64,000 nt of DNA from an uncultured Clostridia bacterium (GTDB taxonomy: Bacteria > Bacillota > Clostridia > TANB77 > CAG-508): positions 62,001 through 126,000 of the forward strand of contig CANQVJ010000005.1 in assembly GCA_947627295.1 (NCBI GenBank). The letters are read 5' to 3'. Each line of letters begins with the position of its first letter. The stretch's first letter is position 1. Under the pieces are notes generated by a model, which was not told the DNA's origin, searched no databases, and worked only from the letters and a program-made list of their open reading frames with translations. A program made the position numbers and the translations under genes. Shown here piece after piece: positions 17,902-26,785 of the stretch.

Positions 17902-17930
17902 ATTATACTATATTTTATTCACAAAATCAA
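17902..17930 (-). promoter_or_regulatory. Promoter of the ToxI-toxN locus
   Basis: Minus strand TTGATT (17925-17930), 17-bp spacer, TATAAT (17902-17907). Transcription would begin near 17895, at the first repeat. Confidence 0.8.
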
Positions 17931-17977
17931 GTCTTTTACACAAATTTCCAATGGAATTTTTTTGAAATTTATTCATG

Positions 17978-18014
17978 CAAAGAAAGCCTGGCTGGGCCGA
18001 GGCTTTCTTTTTCT
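17978..18014 (-). terminator. Hairpin terminator after the 18024 gene
   Basis: AAAGAAAGCC ... GGCTTTCTTTTT. The U-run is better on the plus strand, but the hairpin follows the minus-strand stop at 18024. Confidence 0.65.
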
Positions 18015-18023
18015 AGGTAATTA

Positions 18024-19925
18024 TTAGTTTCTTGTTGGTTCATTTCCTGTAATTTGAGCATATACAGCTGCACCAGCATTAATTACTAATTTACCTTTGT
18101 TTTCAATTTTTGTACCTTTGAATGTTCCTGTTACTGTTACTGTAACACCTTCTGGAATAACTAATTCTTCAGATGTTTCCATATCTCCACTAAGTTCAAT
18201 AGATTTTACTTTTTTAGCAAATACTTCACTTAATGATGTTGCTGTAACTGGTGTTGCTAATTCTTGGCATTTTGTTGTACTACCATTGTAGTAAATCATA
18301 GCTGTACAACTATATTTAAATCCTGTTTGATTACCATCTTCATCTTTAACAGCTTCAACTTTTAATTCATGTCCTAAAGCAGGAATAACTTCTGGTGTTA
18401 CTTCTTTTTCAGGTCTTCCACATAGACAAGCTTTGTATGTGCTAGCTTTTACTCCATCTACTTCGCAAGTAGCAGATCTTGACTCAGTGATGCGTGTTTG
18501 ACTGAATGAGCATGATTCTTGTGCTGATTTTCCACAAACTTTACAAGTTTTTACATGACCTTTCCATGCTCCAACTTCTTTTTGTGTATATTCATATTCA
18601 TGATCTTTTCTAGAGCTTTCATCTATATATCCACAATCTTTACATTGATTATAGTGTTGTTTTTGATCTTTGCTTATTTTTGTTTCATAGTTATGTTTAA
18701 CATTTTGTGGTTCTCTTTGATGTCCACATGTTTTACATGTTCCATTTATTACATGGTTTTCAGCATCACCTTGTGTAATTGTTTCATCATAAACACACTC
18801 TTCTACTTCTCCACATCTTGAACATTTATGTTGGTCTTTATCTTCTACTGTTGCATCATATTTAAAGTCATGTCCTAATGCTGGTACTGTGTGGTCTTCT
18901 GATGCATGTCTATGGCATACTGTACAATCAAAATATGCTGCTGTTCCTGCTTCTGTACATGTTGCTACTTTGTCTGCTGGAACGAAAGTGCTATTGCAAG
19001 GTGCAGTTTCAGTTTGTCCACAGATTTCACATTTTCTTGAGTGAGTTTGTGCTCCTTCATCTGCTTTCCATTCAGTCATAGTTTCGTCATTATGTTCTGT
19101 TGTAATTTCTTTGCTACATCTTGAGCATTTTCCTGTACAAGATGCTGCTGAGTGTTCTGTTACTTTTATGTCATGTCCTAATGCTGGGATTTCTTCACCT
19201 TTTGCAACTGTTAATCCGCATAGTTCACAAACAGTGTCTGCTTTCTTTCCTGCTTCTTCACATGTAGCTTCTTTTGCTGTTGCTTCATCAACTTTTCCCT
19301 TGTGTAAACCTTCTCTTCCTTCTGTTACACCATGGAAGAACCAGTGTTCAGCAACTTCTTTCCAATCTGTGTATCCGTCTTTAACAAATGCTTTCTTTAA
19401 ATCTGAATATGCATTTACATAGTGAACTAAATCTACATCAGCATTTGGGTTTCTTCCTTCATATATTCCATGATAAACATAGTGATCATATACTTCTGAA
19501 TAATTGATTTCTCCCTTTTCATTAATAAAAGCTTTTACTAAATCCGGGTATGAGTTTACATAGTATTTCAAATCAAATAGTGGGCTTGCTGTTCTATCTT
19601 CATTAATTCCATGATAAACGAAGTGTTCATAAGCTTCTCTATTTGACATACCACTTAAATCTGAATTCTTTTCTTTGTAGTATGTTACACTAAATGTTGG
19701 GCTTGCTGTTCTTCCTTCATTTATTCCACAAGTCATAAAGTGGTTATATGCTGCTGCTTCATTGTTAAATCCATATTCTTTTTGTAAATCTGGATATGTT
19801 GCTATATAATAGCTGTTATCAAATACAATTTTTTCTATTGTTGCCGCATTAGACTTTGCTGAAAAAATTGCGAAAAAGGCAAATGCTGCAATTAATGCAA
19901 TTAATAATTTGTTTGTTTTTTTCAT
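18024..19925 (-). CDS. Secreted repeat protein, paralogue 1
   Basis: Start at 19925 gives a clean signal peptide (MKKTNKLLIALIAAFAFFAI, cleavage after KSNA). Residues about 35-205 hold four repeats of about 45 residues with the pattern F-D-x-x-Y-Y-x-x-x-Y-P-D-L ... H-F-x-x-x-G-I-x-E-G-R. Residues about 215-560 hold cysteine-pair modules (CxxC ... ALGH) of the kind common in clostridial surface proteins. The end is a beta-rich segment (ELVIPEGVTVTVTGTFKG). It is probably a cell-surface or adhesion protein, with no enzymatic motif. Its N-terminus is nearly identical to the 20350-22428 product. Confidence 0.75.
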   Translation of the reverse strand: MKKTNKLLIALIAAFAFFAIFSAKSNAATIEKIVFDNSYYIATYPDLQKEYGFNNEAAAYNHFMTCGINEGRTASPTFSVTYYKEKNSDLSGMSNREAYEHFVYHGINEDRTASPLFDLKYYVNSYPDLVKAFINEKGEINYSEVYDHYVYHGIYEGRNPNADVDLVHYVNAYSDLKKAFVKDGYTDWKEVAEHWFFHGVTEGREGLHKGKVDEATAKEATCEEAGKKADTVCELCGLTVAKGEEIPALGHDIKVTEHSAASCTGKCSRCSKEITTEHNDETMTEWKADEGAQTHSRKCEICGQTETAPCNSTFVPADKVATCTEAGTAAYFDCTVCHRHASEDHTVPALGHDFKYDATVEDKDQHKCSRCGEVEECVYDETITQGDAENHVINGTCKTCGHQREPQNVKHNYETKISKDQKQHYNQCKDCGYIDESSRKDHEYEYTQKEVGAWKGHVKTCKVCGKSAQESCSFSQTRITESRSATCEVDGVKASTYKACLCGRPEKEVTPEVIPALGHELKVEAVKDEDGNQTGFKYSCTAMIYYNGSTTKCQELATPVTATSLSEVFAKKVKSIELSGDMETSEELVIPEGVTVTVTGTFKGTKIENKGKLVINAGAAVYAQITGNEPTRN

Positions 19926-20010
19926 ATCTTCTTTCACATTCCTTTCTTTATTTATTTTCCCCAAGCTGTTTAGAAAATGTTTCCTCCTTTCTTTAGAATT
20001 TCAGAAAGCA

Positions 20011-20061
20011 AAAGGAAACTAAGTAGAGTTATAGTTTATATAACTTTACTTAGTTTCCTTT
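20011..20061 (-). promoter_or_regulatory. Leader hairpin before secreted paralogue 1
   Basis: An inverted repeat of 23 bases (20011-20033 with 20039-20061; one mismatch) and a 5-base loop, followed on the minus strand by TTTTGCTTT. It lies in the transcribed leader, and the upstream leader ORF stops within it. A copy occurs before paralogue 2. It may be an attenuator or stability element. Confidence 0.75.
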
Positions 20062-20167
20062 TTATGGGCATGCTAAATAATACTATTTTTACAATAGCAT
20101 TTAACTTTGTATATCCGTGTGTGTGTGTGTGTGTGTGTGTACAGCCGCAACGGTTACATAGCTTCAT
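20036..20167 (-). CDS. Leader peptide with Cys cluster and Thr-His repeat, copy 1
   Basis: A 43-codon ORF starting MKLCNRCGC, then (TH)4 encoded by a (CA)12 microsatellite (20117-20140), then GYTKLNAIVKIV. AGAGGG lies seven bases upstream. Its stop is inside the downstream hairpin. The start region is conserved in copy 2 (22622-22678), supporting translation, but a purely RNA-level role for the conserved block is possible. Confidence 0.5.
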   Translation of the reverse strand: MKLCNRCGCTHTHTHTHGYTKLNAIVKIVLFSMPIKRKLSKVI

Positions 20168-20201
20168 TGCCATACCCTCTTTCTTTCCGGTTTATATGGC
20201 A

Positions 20202-20230
20202 ATTATAGCACTTCTTTTTTTTGTTGTAAA
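20202..20230 (-). promoter_or_regulatory. Promoter of secreted paralogue 1 and its leader
   Basis: Minus strand TTTACA (20225-20230), 17-bp spacer, TATAAT (20202-20207). The leader to the start codon is about 270 bases. Confidence 0.65.
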
Positions 20231-20349
20231 TACATTTTTACAAATTTTTTTAAAATCCCACGGCGGTTTTATGTTACCAAAACCGCCGTTTTATTGAAAT
20301 TTTGCAGTTTTTGCGTTTGTTAAAATATTTTATTTTTTATAAATATTTC

Positions 20350-22428
20350 TTATTCTTTTACTGCTGCTCCTGAAACTGTACCTTTTCCAGAAATCTCTGT
20401 ATATTTTAGTTCAGCTCCATTTTCAACAACTATATTTCCGTTGTTTTCAACTTTTTGTGCTGTAACCTTTCCCTTAACTGTAACTTTTGTTCCTTCAGGA
20501 ATTACTATATCTTCCTTGATATTCATATCTCCTTCAATAGTTAATTCAGCTATTGGTAATTCAAGAACTTCTTTTAATGTTGTATATGTTTTAGGATTTC
20601 TATGTGTTGCACAAGGTCTATCGTTTCCGTTTTGATATTTTGTACGAGTACATTTAACTTTGTATCCACCTTCTACAGCTTCAACTACAAGTTGATGTCC
20701 TGGTGCTTTATATGTTTTTCTTTTATCCATATTTCTTCCACAGATTTCACATCCACCCATTACCATAGAGTATCCGTCTTCTTCACATGTAACATCTTTT
20801 CCTGCTGAAAATGCTTGGCATGGTTCAGCTTCTTCTCTGTAATCACATTTTGAGCATGCATGTGTATGTGTTCCGTCTGAATTTGGAATATATTCCATTA
20901 CATGTTCTTCTTTTCTTGATTCGTCTTCATATCCACATTCGAAACATTTATATGTATGTGTTTTTCCGTCTTTAGATTGTCCTAACCATAATTCACAATC
21001 AACACATTTTTCAACATCACAAGGTACTTTTGTTCCGTCAGGTCCTGGGTTCATGTTAGAACATTTTATGTTATGTGTTCCATTTCCATTTGATTTAATT
21101 TCTCCATTGAAGTTATGTCCTGTAGGTGGAATTGTATGGTCTTCTGACGCATGTCTATGGCATTTATCACAATCTGTATATCCAACTACACCTGGTTCTT
21201 CACATGAAGGAGCTTTTCCTTCTGCTATGTGTGTTAGGTCATTTGCATTACATTGTTCTGTAACAACTTCTGAACCACACGCTACACAATATCCTTTATG
21301 TGTATTGTTTTCTGCTGGTGTCCAATTTGTTATTTTAGTTTCATCATCATGTTTTGTTACATCTTTTAATCCACATGTTTCGCACCATCTTGTACAATCT
21401 GATTTATCTGGATTAATTACTGGTTTTGTCCATTTATGTCCTAAAGCTGGTACAACTACTTCTTTTTGTTCTGTTTGATAACCTTGTTTGTTATCATCTT
21501 CTACTGTACCTACTACAACGCTTACTCCGCTTTCAGTACATGTAGCTGGTGTTTTTTCTACAAGAACATTAACTGTTGCTTGTTTTTCTAATTTGTGCTC
21601 TGGATTGTTTGCGCAAGTAAATGTAGCTGTTATAGTATTATCTTCAGTCCACTCTCCCCATTCAGGTTCACCAACATATTTATGTCCTAATGCTGGAACT
21701 TCTTCACAACCATTTAATACTTTTCCACATAATTCACATTTTGTTCCTGCTTTTGAACCTTTTGTTTCACATGTAGGAGCTACTTCAGCTTCTTCTACTT
21801 CAACATGTAATCCTTTTCTACCTTCTGTTACTCCATGGAAGAACCAGTGTTCAGCAACTTCCTTCCAATCTGTTTTGTTATCTCTAACAAATGCTTTCTT
21901 TAAATCTGAATATGCATTTACATAGTGATCTAAATCTACATTAGCATTTGGGTTTCTTCCTTCATATATTCCATGATATACATAGTGATCATATACTTCT
22001 GAATAATTGATTTCTCCCTTTTCATTAATAAATTCTTTTACTAAATCTGGGTATGAATTTACATAGTATTTTAAATCAAATAGTGGACTTGCTGTTCTAT
22101 TTTCATTAATTCCATGATGAACAAAGTGGTCATAAGCTTCCCAATTTGACATATTTTTTAAATCTGGACTTTGTTCTTTATAATATGTTACACTAAATGT
22201 TGGGCTTGCTGTTCTTCCTTCATTTATTCCACAAGTCATGAAGTGGTTATATGCTGCTGCTTCATTGTTAAATCCATATTCTTTTTGTAAATCTGGATAG
22301 TTTGCTATATAATAGCTGTTATCAAATACAATTTTTTCTATTGTTGCCGCATTAGACTTTGCTGAAAAAATTGCGAAAAAGGCAAATGCTGCAATTAATG
22401 CAATTAATAATTTGTTTGTTCTTTTCAT
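20350..22428 (-). CDS. Secreted repeat protein, paralogue 2
   Basis: Same plan as the 18024-19925 product and close to identical over the first 180 residues: signal peptide, four Y-P-D-L/G-I-x-E-G-R repeats, then a longer run of cysteine-pair modules (CELCGK, CETCGL, CVACGS, CHRHASEDHT) and a terminal beta segment (DIVIPEGTKVTVKGKV). After the N-terminal repeats the two diverge, so the pair arose by duplication with later reshuffling. I start at the ATG at 22428. Probably surface-exposed; the ligand is unknown. Confidence 0.75.
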   Translation of the reverse strand: MKRTNKLLIALIAAFAFFAIFSAKSNAATIEKIVFDNSYYIANYPDLQKEYGFNNEAAAYNHFMTCGINEGRTASPTFSVTYYKEQSPDLKNMSNWEAYDHFVHHGINENRTASPLFDLKYYVNSYPDLVKEFINEKGEINYSEVYDHYVYHGIYEGRNPNANVDLDHYVNAYSDLKKAFVRDNKTDWKEVAEHWFFHGVTEGRKGLHVEVEEAEVAPTCETKGSKAGTKCELCGKVLNGCEEVPALGHKYVGEPEWGEWTEDNTITATFTCANNPEHKLEKQATVNVLVEKTPATCTESGVSVVVGTVEDDNKQGYQTEQKEVVVPALGHKWTKPVINPDKSDCTRWCETCGLKDVTKHDDETKITNWTPAENNTHKGYCVACGSEVVTEQCNANDLTHIAEGKAPSCEEPGVVGYTDCDKCHRHASEDHTIPPTGHNFNGEIKSNGNGTHNIKCSNMNPGPDGTKVPCDVEKCVDCELWLGQSKDGKTHTYKCFECGYEDESRKEEHVMEYIPNSDGTHTHACSKCDYREEAEPCQAFSAGKDVTCEEDGYSMVMGGCEICGRNMDKRKTYKAPGHQLVVEAVEGGYKVKCTRTKYQNGNDRPCATHRNPKTYTTLKEVLELPIAELTIEGDMNIKEDIVIPEGTKVTVKGKVTAQKVENNGNIVVENGAELKYTEISGKGTVSGAAVKE

Positions 22429-22518
22429 ATCTTCTTTCACATTCCTTTCTTAATTTAATTTCCCAAGCTGTTTAGAAAATGCTTCCTCCTTTCTTCAAAA
22501 TTTGTTTTACAGAAAGCA

Positions 22519-22570
22519 AAAGGAAACTAAGTAGAGCTATAGTTTAATATAACTTTACTTAGTTTCCTTT
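22519..22570 (-). promoter_or_regulatory. Leader hairpin before secreted paralogue 2
   Basis: 23-base inverted repeat (22519-22541 with 22548-22570, two mismatches), 6-base loop, then TTTTGCTTT on the minus strand. Near-copy of 20011-20061. Confidence 0.75.
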
Positions 22571-22621
22571 TTTATAGGTATGCAAAATAATACTATGTTT
22601 TCAATAGCATTTAGAACATTA

Positions 22622-22678
22622 CTATGTGTGTGTGTGTGTGTGTGTGTGTGTACAGCCGCAACGGTTACATAGCATCAT
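22622..22678 (-). CDS. Leader peptide with Cys cluster and Thr-His repeat, copy 2
   Basis: An 18-codon ORF, MMLCNRCGC followed by THTHTHTHT and TAG, behind GGAGGG nine bases upstream. The repeat is encoded by a CA microsatellite at 22625-22651. Repeat number decides the frame after it: here it stops at once, whereas copy 1 continues 26 codons. Confidence 0.5.
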   Translation of the reverse strand: MMLCNRCGCTHTHTHTHT

Positions 22679-22714
22679 TTTTATATACCCTCCTTCTTTC
22701 CATTTTATAAACAG

Positions 22715-22743
22715 ATTATATCACTCTTTTTTTTACTTGTAAA
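22715..22743 (-). promoter_or_regulatory. Promoter of secreted paralogue 2 and its leader
   Basis: Minus strand TTTACA (22738-22743), 17-bp spacer, TATAAT (22715-22720), matching the paralogue 1 promoter. Confidence 0.65.
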
Positions 22744-22836
22744 TACATTTTTGTAAATTTTTTTCAAAATTTTTGGCAATTTTATGTTACCAAAGCCGCT
22801 ATTTTGCTGATATTTCAGTGTTTTTGTGTTTTATAT

Positions 22837-23625
22837 TTATATTCTACTTATATAAATTCCTATTACAATAAGTCCTATAATTATTCTATATATTGCAAAT
22901 ATTTTAAAACTTCCCTTTTTTAGATAGTTCATTAAAAATTTTATTACAAATAGTCCAACTATGAAACTTACAAATATTCCTACAAAAAATGGTACACTAA
23001 ATACAAAATCTTTTATTTTGAAAACTGTTGCTGCAAATACTATTGGTGTTGATAATAAAAATGTATATCTTGCTGCACCTTCCCTAGATACTCCTAATGC
23101 TCTACCTGTTGTCATTGTAATTCCTGAGCGTGAAACTCCTGGAATAAATGCTAATGCTTGTGAAACACCTATTAGAAATGTTTGTTTAAAAGTCATTTGT
23201 TCATATTCTGTATTTGCTTTAGACTTTTTATCAACTATGTATAAAATTATTCCCATTATAATTAATGCAAAAGCTATCAATAGTGGCATTTGAGCCAAAC
23301 GCTCACCTACTAATTTGTCTAAAATATATCCTATTATTCCACCTGGTATTGTAGCTATTACAATATACCAAAACATTTTTCCTTCTGTTGACTTTTTCTT
23401 TTTTACTACTTGGTTGTATCCACCTTTTATTAGGTTTATCCAATCTTTAAAGAAGTATATTACTATTGCAAGTAATGTTCCAAAATGGAGTGCTACATCA
23501 AAACTCCCTATTTCTGGCCACTTAAAAATCCATGGTATTAAGGCTAAATGCCCTGAGCTTGAAATTGGCAGTAATTCTGTTAAACCTTGTACTGCTCCTA
23601 AAATTATTGCTTGAAAAATATTCAT
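22837..23625 (-). CDS. uppP: Undecaprenyl-diphosphatase UppP (BacA)
   Basis: Integral membrane enzyme that dephosphorylates C55-PP to recycle the lipid carrier of peptidoglycan, and a bacitracin-resistance determinant. The 262-residue sequence has GAVQGLTELLPISSSGHL at the start (catalytic Glu and Ser-rich motif) and the second motif PGVSRSGITMTTG near 163, with about seven helices. It begins one base after the dpaA stop, so the two are cotranscribed. Confidence 0.95.
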   Translation of the reverse strand: MNIFQAIILGAVQGLTELLPISSSGHLALIPWIFKWPEIGSFDVALHFGTLLAIVIYFFKDWINLIKGGYNQVVKKKKSTEGKMFWYIVIATIPGGIIGYILDKLVGERLAQMPLLIAFALIIMGIILYIVDKKSKANTEYEQMTFKQTFLIGVSQALAFIPGVSRSGITMTTGRALGVSREGAARYTFLLSTPIVFAATVFKIKDFVFSVPFFVGIFVSFIVGLFVIKFLMNYLKKGSFKIFAIYRIIIGLIVIGIYISRI

Positions 23626-23626
23626 T

Positions 23627-24424
23627 CTATGTTCCTCCTATTATATTATATATTGAATTTTTTATGATTTTTGCCGTGGCAAGTGGCGCAACTTTTCCTG
23701 GAAGAGCTAAAGCCCAAATGCAATTTAGATTTAAGTTTTTAGCTGCTTCAAAATCGACCCCACCCGACCCGGATGCTAAATCTATTATTAATGTATTTTT
23801 ATTTACTTTTTCTAATTTGTTTTTATCTAATATTAAATGTGGAATTGTGTTTATTATTATGTTATAGTCTTTTAGCTTTATTTCGTTTGAACCATTATAG
23901 CCATATGTTTTTGCCCAAGCTAAATCACTTTTCTTTCTTGCTGAACATGTAACTTTTGCACCTAATAAATGTAATTTGTTTGCAAGTGTTTTTGCAACTC
24001 TTCCAAATCCTAATATTAGTATTTTTGAACTTTGTATGTTTTCTTCAGTGTTCGAAATTATTATTTCAATTGTACCTTCTGCTGTGGATATTGTATTTTG
24101 TATTGCTAATTCTTCTTGTTCAATTATATCTATTATGTTTTTATGTTTAAAAGCTCCTGCTATAACTTTTTTTGAAAGTGAAGTTATTTCTTCTACTTTT
24201 ATTTTTCTATTTGAATATGGTGCATTTAATTCTTTTCCATTTTTTGAAAATGGAATTGGACCAATTATAAATTCGGCATTTTCTGCTGCTTCAGCTAATG
24301 TTTTACAATTATTGCAAAACACCTTTTCTAACCCAAATGTATAAACTATGTGTTTATCTTCTTTTAATAATTTAGCTAGCAATACATTTCTTTTGTCTCC
24401 ACCGATTAACGCAAATTTACTCAT
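23627..24424 (-). CDS. dpaA: Dipicolinate synthase subunit A
   Basis: Makes dipicolinic acid, the spore core chelator, in the mother cell together with DpaB. The 265-residue protein has the family N-terminus (FALIGGDKRNVLLAKLL), GPIPFSKNG, and a Rossmann NAD-binding segment KILILGFGRVAKTLANKL near 132, followed by DLASGSGGVDFEAA and LALPGKVAPLATA. DpaB is not adjacent. The gene sits between a TPR protein gene and uppP in an apparent operon. Confidence 0.92.
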   Translation of the reverse strand: MSKFALIGGDKRNVLLAKLLKEDKHIVYTFGLEKVFCNNCKTLAEAAENAEFIIGPIPFSKNGKELNAPYSNRKIKVEEITSLSKKVIAGAFKHKNIIDIIEQEELAIQNTISTAEGTIEIIISNTEENIQSSKILILGFGRVAKTLANKLHLLGAKVTCSARKKSDLAWAKTYGYNGSNEIKLKDYNIIINTIPHLILDKNKLEKVNKNTLIIDLASGSGGVDFEAAKNLNLNCIWALALPGKVAPLATAKIIKNSIYNIIGGT

Positions 24425-24466
24425 AAAAGACCTCCCTTTTTTATTTTATTCAGGAGATCTTATAAC

Positions 24467-25678
24467 TTATTCATGTTTTTCTTTTTGTGTTTCTTCTTTG
24501 TGTTTGTCACTCATCTTTTTGTATTTTTTAAACATTTTTATATCGTCATAACTTAAATCCCTTGTTTTGTTTACCATTTCTTCTAAATGTTCTTTTGCTT
24601 TCTTTTCCCTTTCAGTTATTTTTTCTTCTTTTTCTTCTAAGTTAAATGGCATTGCTATTCTTGCAATTATTGGCATAAATAGCTGTTCTTTTTTTATTTT
24701 TTCTGCTATTCTTTTCTTGCCAACTTCAACTGCAATGTTGGCGTATTTTATAGCTGTATCTTTTTCACCTCTAAATAGGCTTATTTTTGATAATTCATAA
24801 TATGCATCTGCAGATAATTCTTCGTCTTCAACAACTTCTTGGAAGTATTTTTCTGCTTCGTCTAAGTTTTTGTATATCATTTCTATTTCTGCTAATGAGT
24901 ATTTAGATGTAAACGACAGTGCGTTTATGGCTGTTGCTTTTTCATAATATAGTTTGGCGTTTTGGAAGTCGTTTAACATTGTGTAAACAATTCCTAAACT
25001 ATAATTTAATTCATAACTTCCTGGGTTTAACCTGATTGCATCTTGATATATTCTTTCAGCTTCTTTGTATTGTTCGTTTTCTATTAATATATCTCCTAAA
25101 AGTATTGTGGCTTCTTGATAGTCTGGCTTTTTTTCTAATAGGTTGAATAACATTTGAGAAGCATCTTGCTTTCTATCTAAGCAGGTTAGCAAGTAGGCAA
25201 CTCTGTAATATGAATCATAATCTTGTTTGTTTACATCTAATGCTTGGACATATTCGTCGATTGCTTTACGCATTCCGCCTTCTTTTTCATATACTTCTGC
25301 TAATAGTTTGTGTGCATCATAATTATCTGGATATTTGCTTGTTAGTTCTAATAATAATTTTTTTGCTTTTTTTATGTTTCCGGATTTTATTAATATTTTT
25401 ACTAGTATTAGTTTAGATGTTTCAGCAAGTGATTTACCTTGCTTTTCTAGGATTATTACTAATATTGGGATTATTATACTTAATGTATATTTTAGTATCA
25501 GGAATACAATGTTTAATTTTATGTTAAATAGCACTTCCAAAAAGTTTAAAGCTATTCCTATTGCCTCTATTATTAAGACAACTACATAGCTTATATCACT
25601 ATTTCTCATCATTCTAAAAAACATATATACAAATATTGCAAATGCAATTATTATAAATATTATTTGTTCTATAAACAT
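24467..25678 (-). CDS. Membrane-anchored TPR protein
   Basis: Two N-terminal helices (about 3-22 and 30-70) lead into at least seven tetratricopeptide repeats (about 95-330, for example ATILLGDILIENEQYKEAER) and a charged C-terminal tail (EEKEEKITEREKKAKEHLEE). TPRs mediate protein contacts; the partner is unknown. It is first in the apparent operon with dpaA and uppP, 42 bases apart. Confidence 0.8.
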   Translation of the reverse strand: MFIEQIIFIIIAFAIFVYMFFRMMRNSDISYVVVLIIEAIGIALNFLEVLFNIKLNIVFLILKYTLSIIIPILVIILEKQGKSLAETSKLILVKILIKSGNIKKAKKLLLELTSKYPDNYDAHKLLAEVYEKEGGMRKAIDEYVQALDVNKQDYDSYYRVAYLLTCLDRKQDASQMLFNLLEKKPDYQEATILLGDILIENEQYKEAERIYQDAIRLNPGSYELNYSLGIVYTMLNDFQNAKLYYEKATAINALSFTSKYSLAEIEMIYKNLDEAEKYFQEVVEDEELSADAYYELSKISLFRGEKDTAIKYANIAVEVGKKRIAEKIKKEQLFMPIIARIAMPFNLEEKEEKITEREKKAKEHLEEMVNKTRDLSYDDIKMFKKYKKMSDKHKEETQKEKHE

Positions 25679-25838
25679 TTTTGTTCTCCTTTTTCTACAT
25701 CCTTTTTTATCAACTACTATTCTATTCCAAATTTTTCTTTTTGTCTAGTTTTTTTAAAAAATTTTTAAAATTACTAGACATTTTTTGTAGATTTGTGTTA
25801 TAGTATATTTGTATAATTAATTTTCGGAGGAAATTCTT

Positions 25839-26255
25839 ATGGTAAAAAGATTAAAGATTTTATTTGTTATTTTAGTAAGTTTATTTTGTATTTGTACAAG
25901 TTGTTATGGATTAGAATTAAATTCTACTTCATCTAATACTTCTTCAAATACTTCGGATGTAGCTTCTAGTTCGGAAGTTTTTGATGATGAAGGCATTGTT
26001 CAAGAAGATACTTCTACTGAAGATTTAGAAGCAGAAGATGCAAATACTATTGCTGATAATACTACAGTTGAAGATGATGCTAACACAACTGCTGATTCTT
26101 CTGCAACCAATACTTTACAAACAACAAGCGTTTCATCTGTTTCTCAAAATTCTGCAGATGACGGTTTAGGAATTTCTGGAATTCTTAATATAATGTTGAT
26201 TGTTGTTGGTATAGTTCTAATTTTATTAGGCATAGCAATTTTAATTAAAAAATAA
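25839..26255 (+). CDS. Secreted Ser/Thr-rich protein with C-terminal membrane anchor
   Basis: 138 residues: signal sequence (about 1-24), a low-complexity Ser/Thr/Asp-rich stalk (SNTSSNTSDVASSSEVFDDE), and a C-terminal helix (about 114-136) ending in KK. No family recognised. The architecture resembles the next plus-strand gene, so the pair may be displayed together. The ribosome binding site is CGGAGGA. Confidence 0.6.
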   Translation: MVKRLKILFVILVSLFCICTSCYGLELNSTSSNTSSNTSDVASSSEVFDDEGIVQEDTSTEDLEAEDANTIADNTTVEDDANTTADSSATNTLQTTSVSSVSQNSADDGLGISGILNIMLIVVGIVLILLGIAILIKK

Positions 26256-26332
26256 TTGAAATTATTTCATAGTATATTTTTCTTCCTTTAGCTAATAACT
26301 AATAGTATATAAGTTAAAGGAGGAATTTTTTT

Positions 26333-26752
26333 ATGAATAAAAAAACTATTATATCAGCTTTGCTTGTTTTATTACTTACATCTATTTCAACCTTAGTTTT
26401 AGCTGCTGGTGAAAACATGGCACAAGATGCAGTTAATACTGTTAGGGGTGCTGTTCAAGGTGTGGAAGAAGGCGTTGAAGATACTGCTAAAGATGTTTCA
26501 AATGCTTCTAAAGAAGGTACTCAAAAGTTAGAACAAGCCGGAAATTCTATAGTAAATGATAATTCAAATAATGGTGATTATGATGCAACTAGAACTTCTA
26601 CTGGTTCGTCTGATGAAGCAACTTTAATGGGTATGACTGCTACTACTTGGACTTGGGTTATTATGGCTCTTGCAGCTCTTGCAATTATTGCTTTAGTTTG
26701 GTATTACACTGCTCAGCAAAATAATAAGCAAAATTATAATTCTGATGAGTAA
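26333..26752 (+). CDS. Small exported protein with amphipathic repeat and C-terminal membrane helix
   Basis: 139 residues: signal sequence (about 1-25), a segment of apolipoprotein-like 11-mers (DAVNTVRGAVQGVEEGVEDT), a Ser/Asn linker, and a membrane helix (about 100-123). AAAGGAGG precedes the start. Unknown function. It is separated by 78 bases from the similarly built gene before it. Confidence 0.6.
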   Translation: MNKKTIISALLVLLLTSISTLVLAAGENMAQDAVNTVRGAVQGVEEGVEDTAKDVSNASKEGTQKLEQAGNSIVNDNSNNGDYDATRTSTGSSDEATLMGMTATTWTWVIMALAALAIIALVWYYTAQQNNKQNYNSDE

Positions 26753-26756
26753 ATTT

Positions 26757-26785
26757 AAAGTGGAGTTAATATGCTCCACTTTTTA
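26757..26785. terminator. Bidirectional terminator between the 26333 gene and smpB
   Basis: AAAGTGGAG ... CTCCACTTT followed by TT on the plus strand; the smpB stop codon lies inside the stem. Confidence 0.7.

Noticed and set aside
20117-20140. GT/CA microsatellite as sequencing noise
   Set aside because: The repeat is present in both paralogous leaders, in phase with a conserved ORF start and ribosome binding site.
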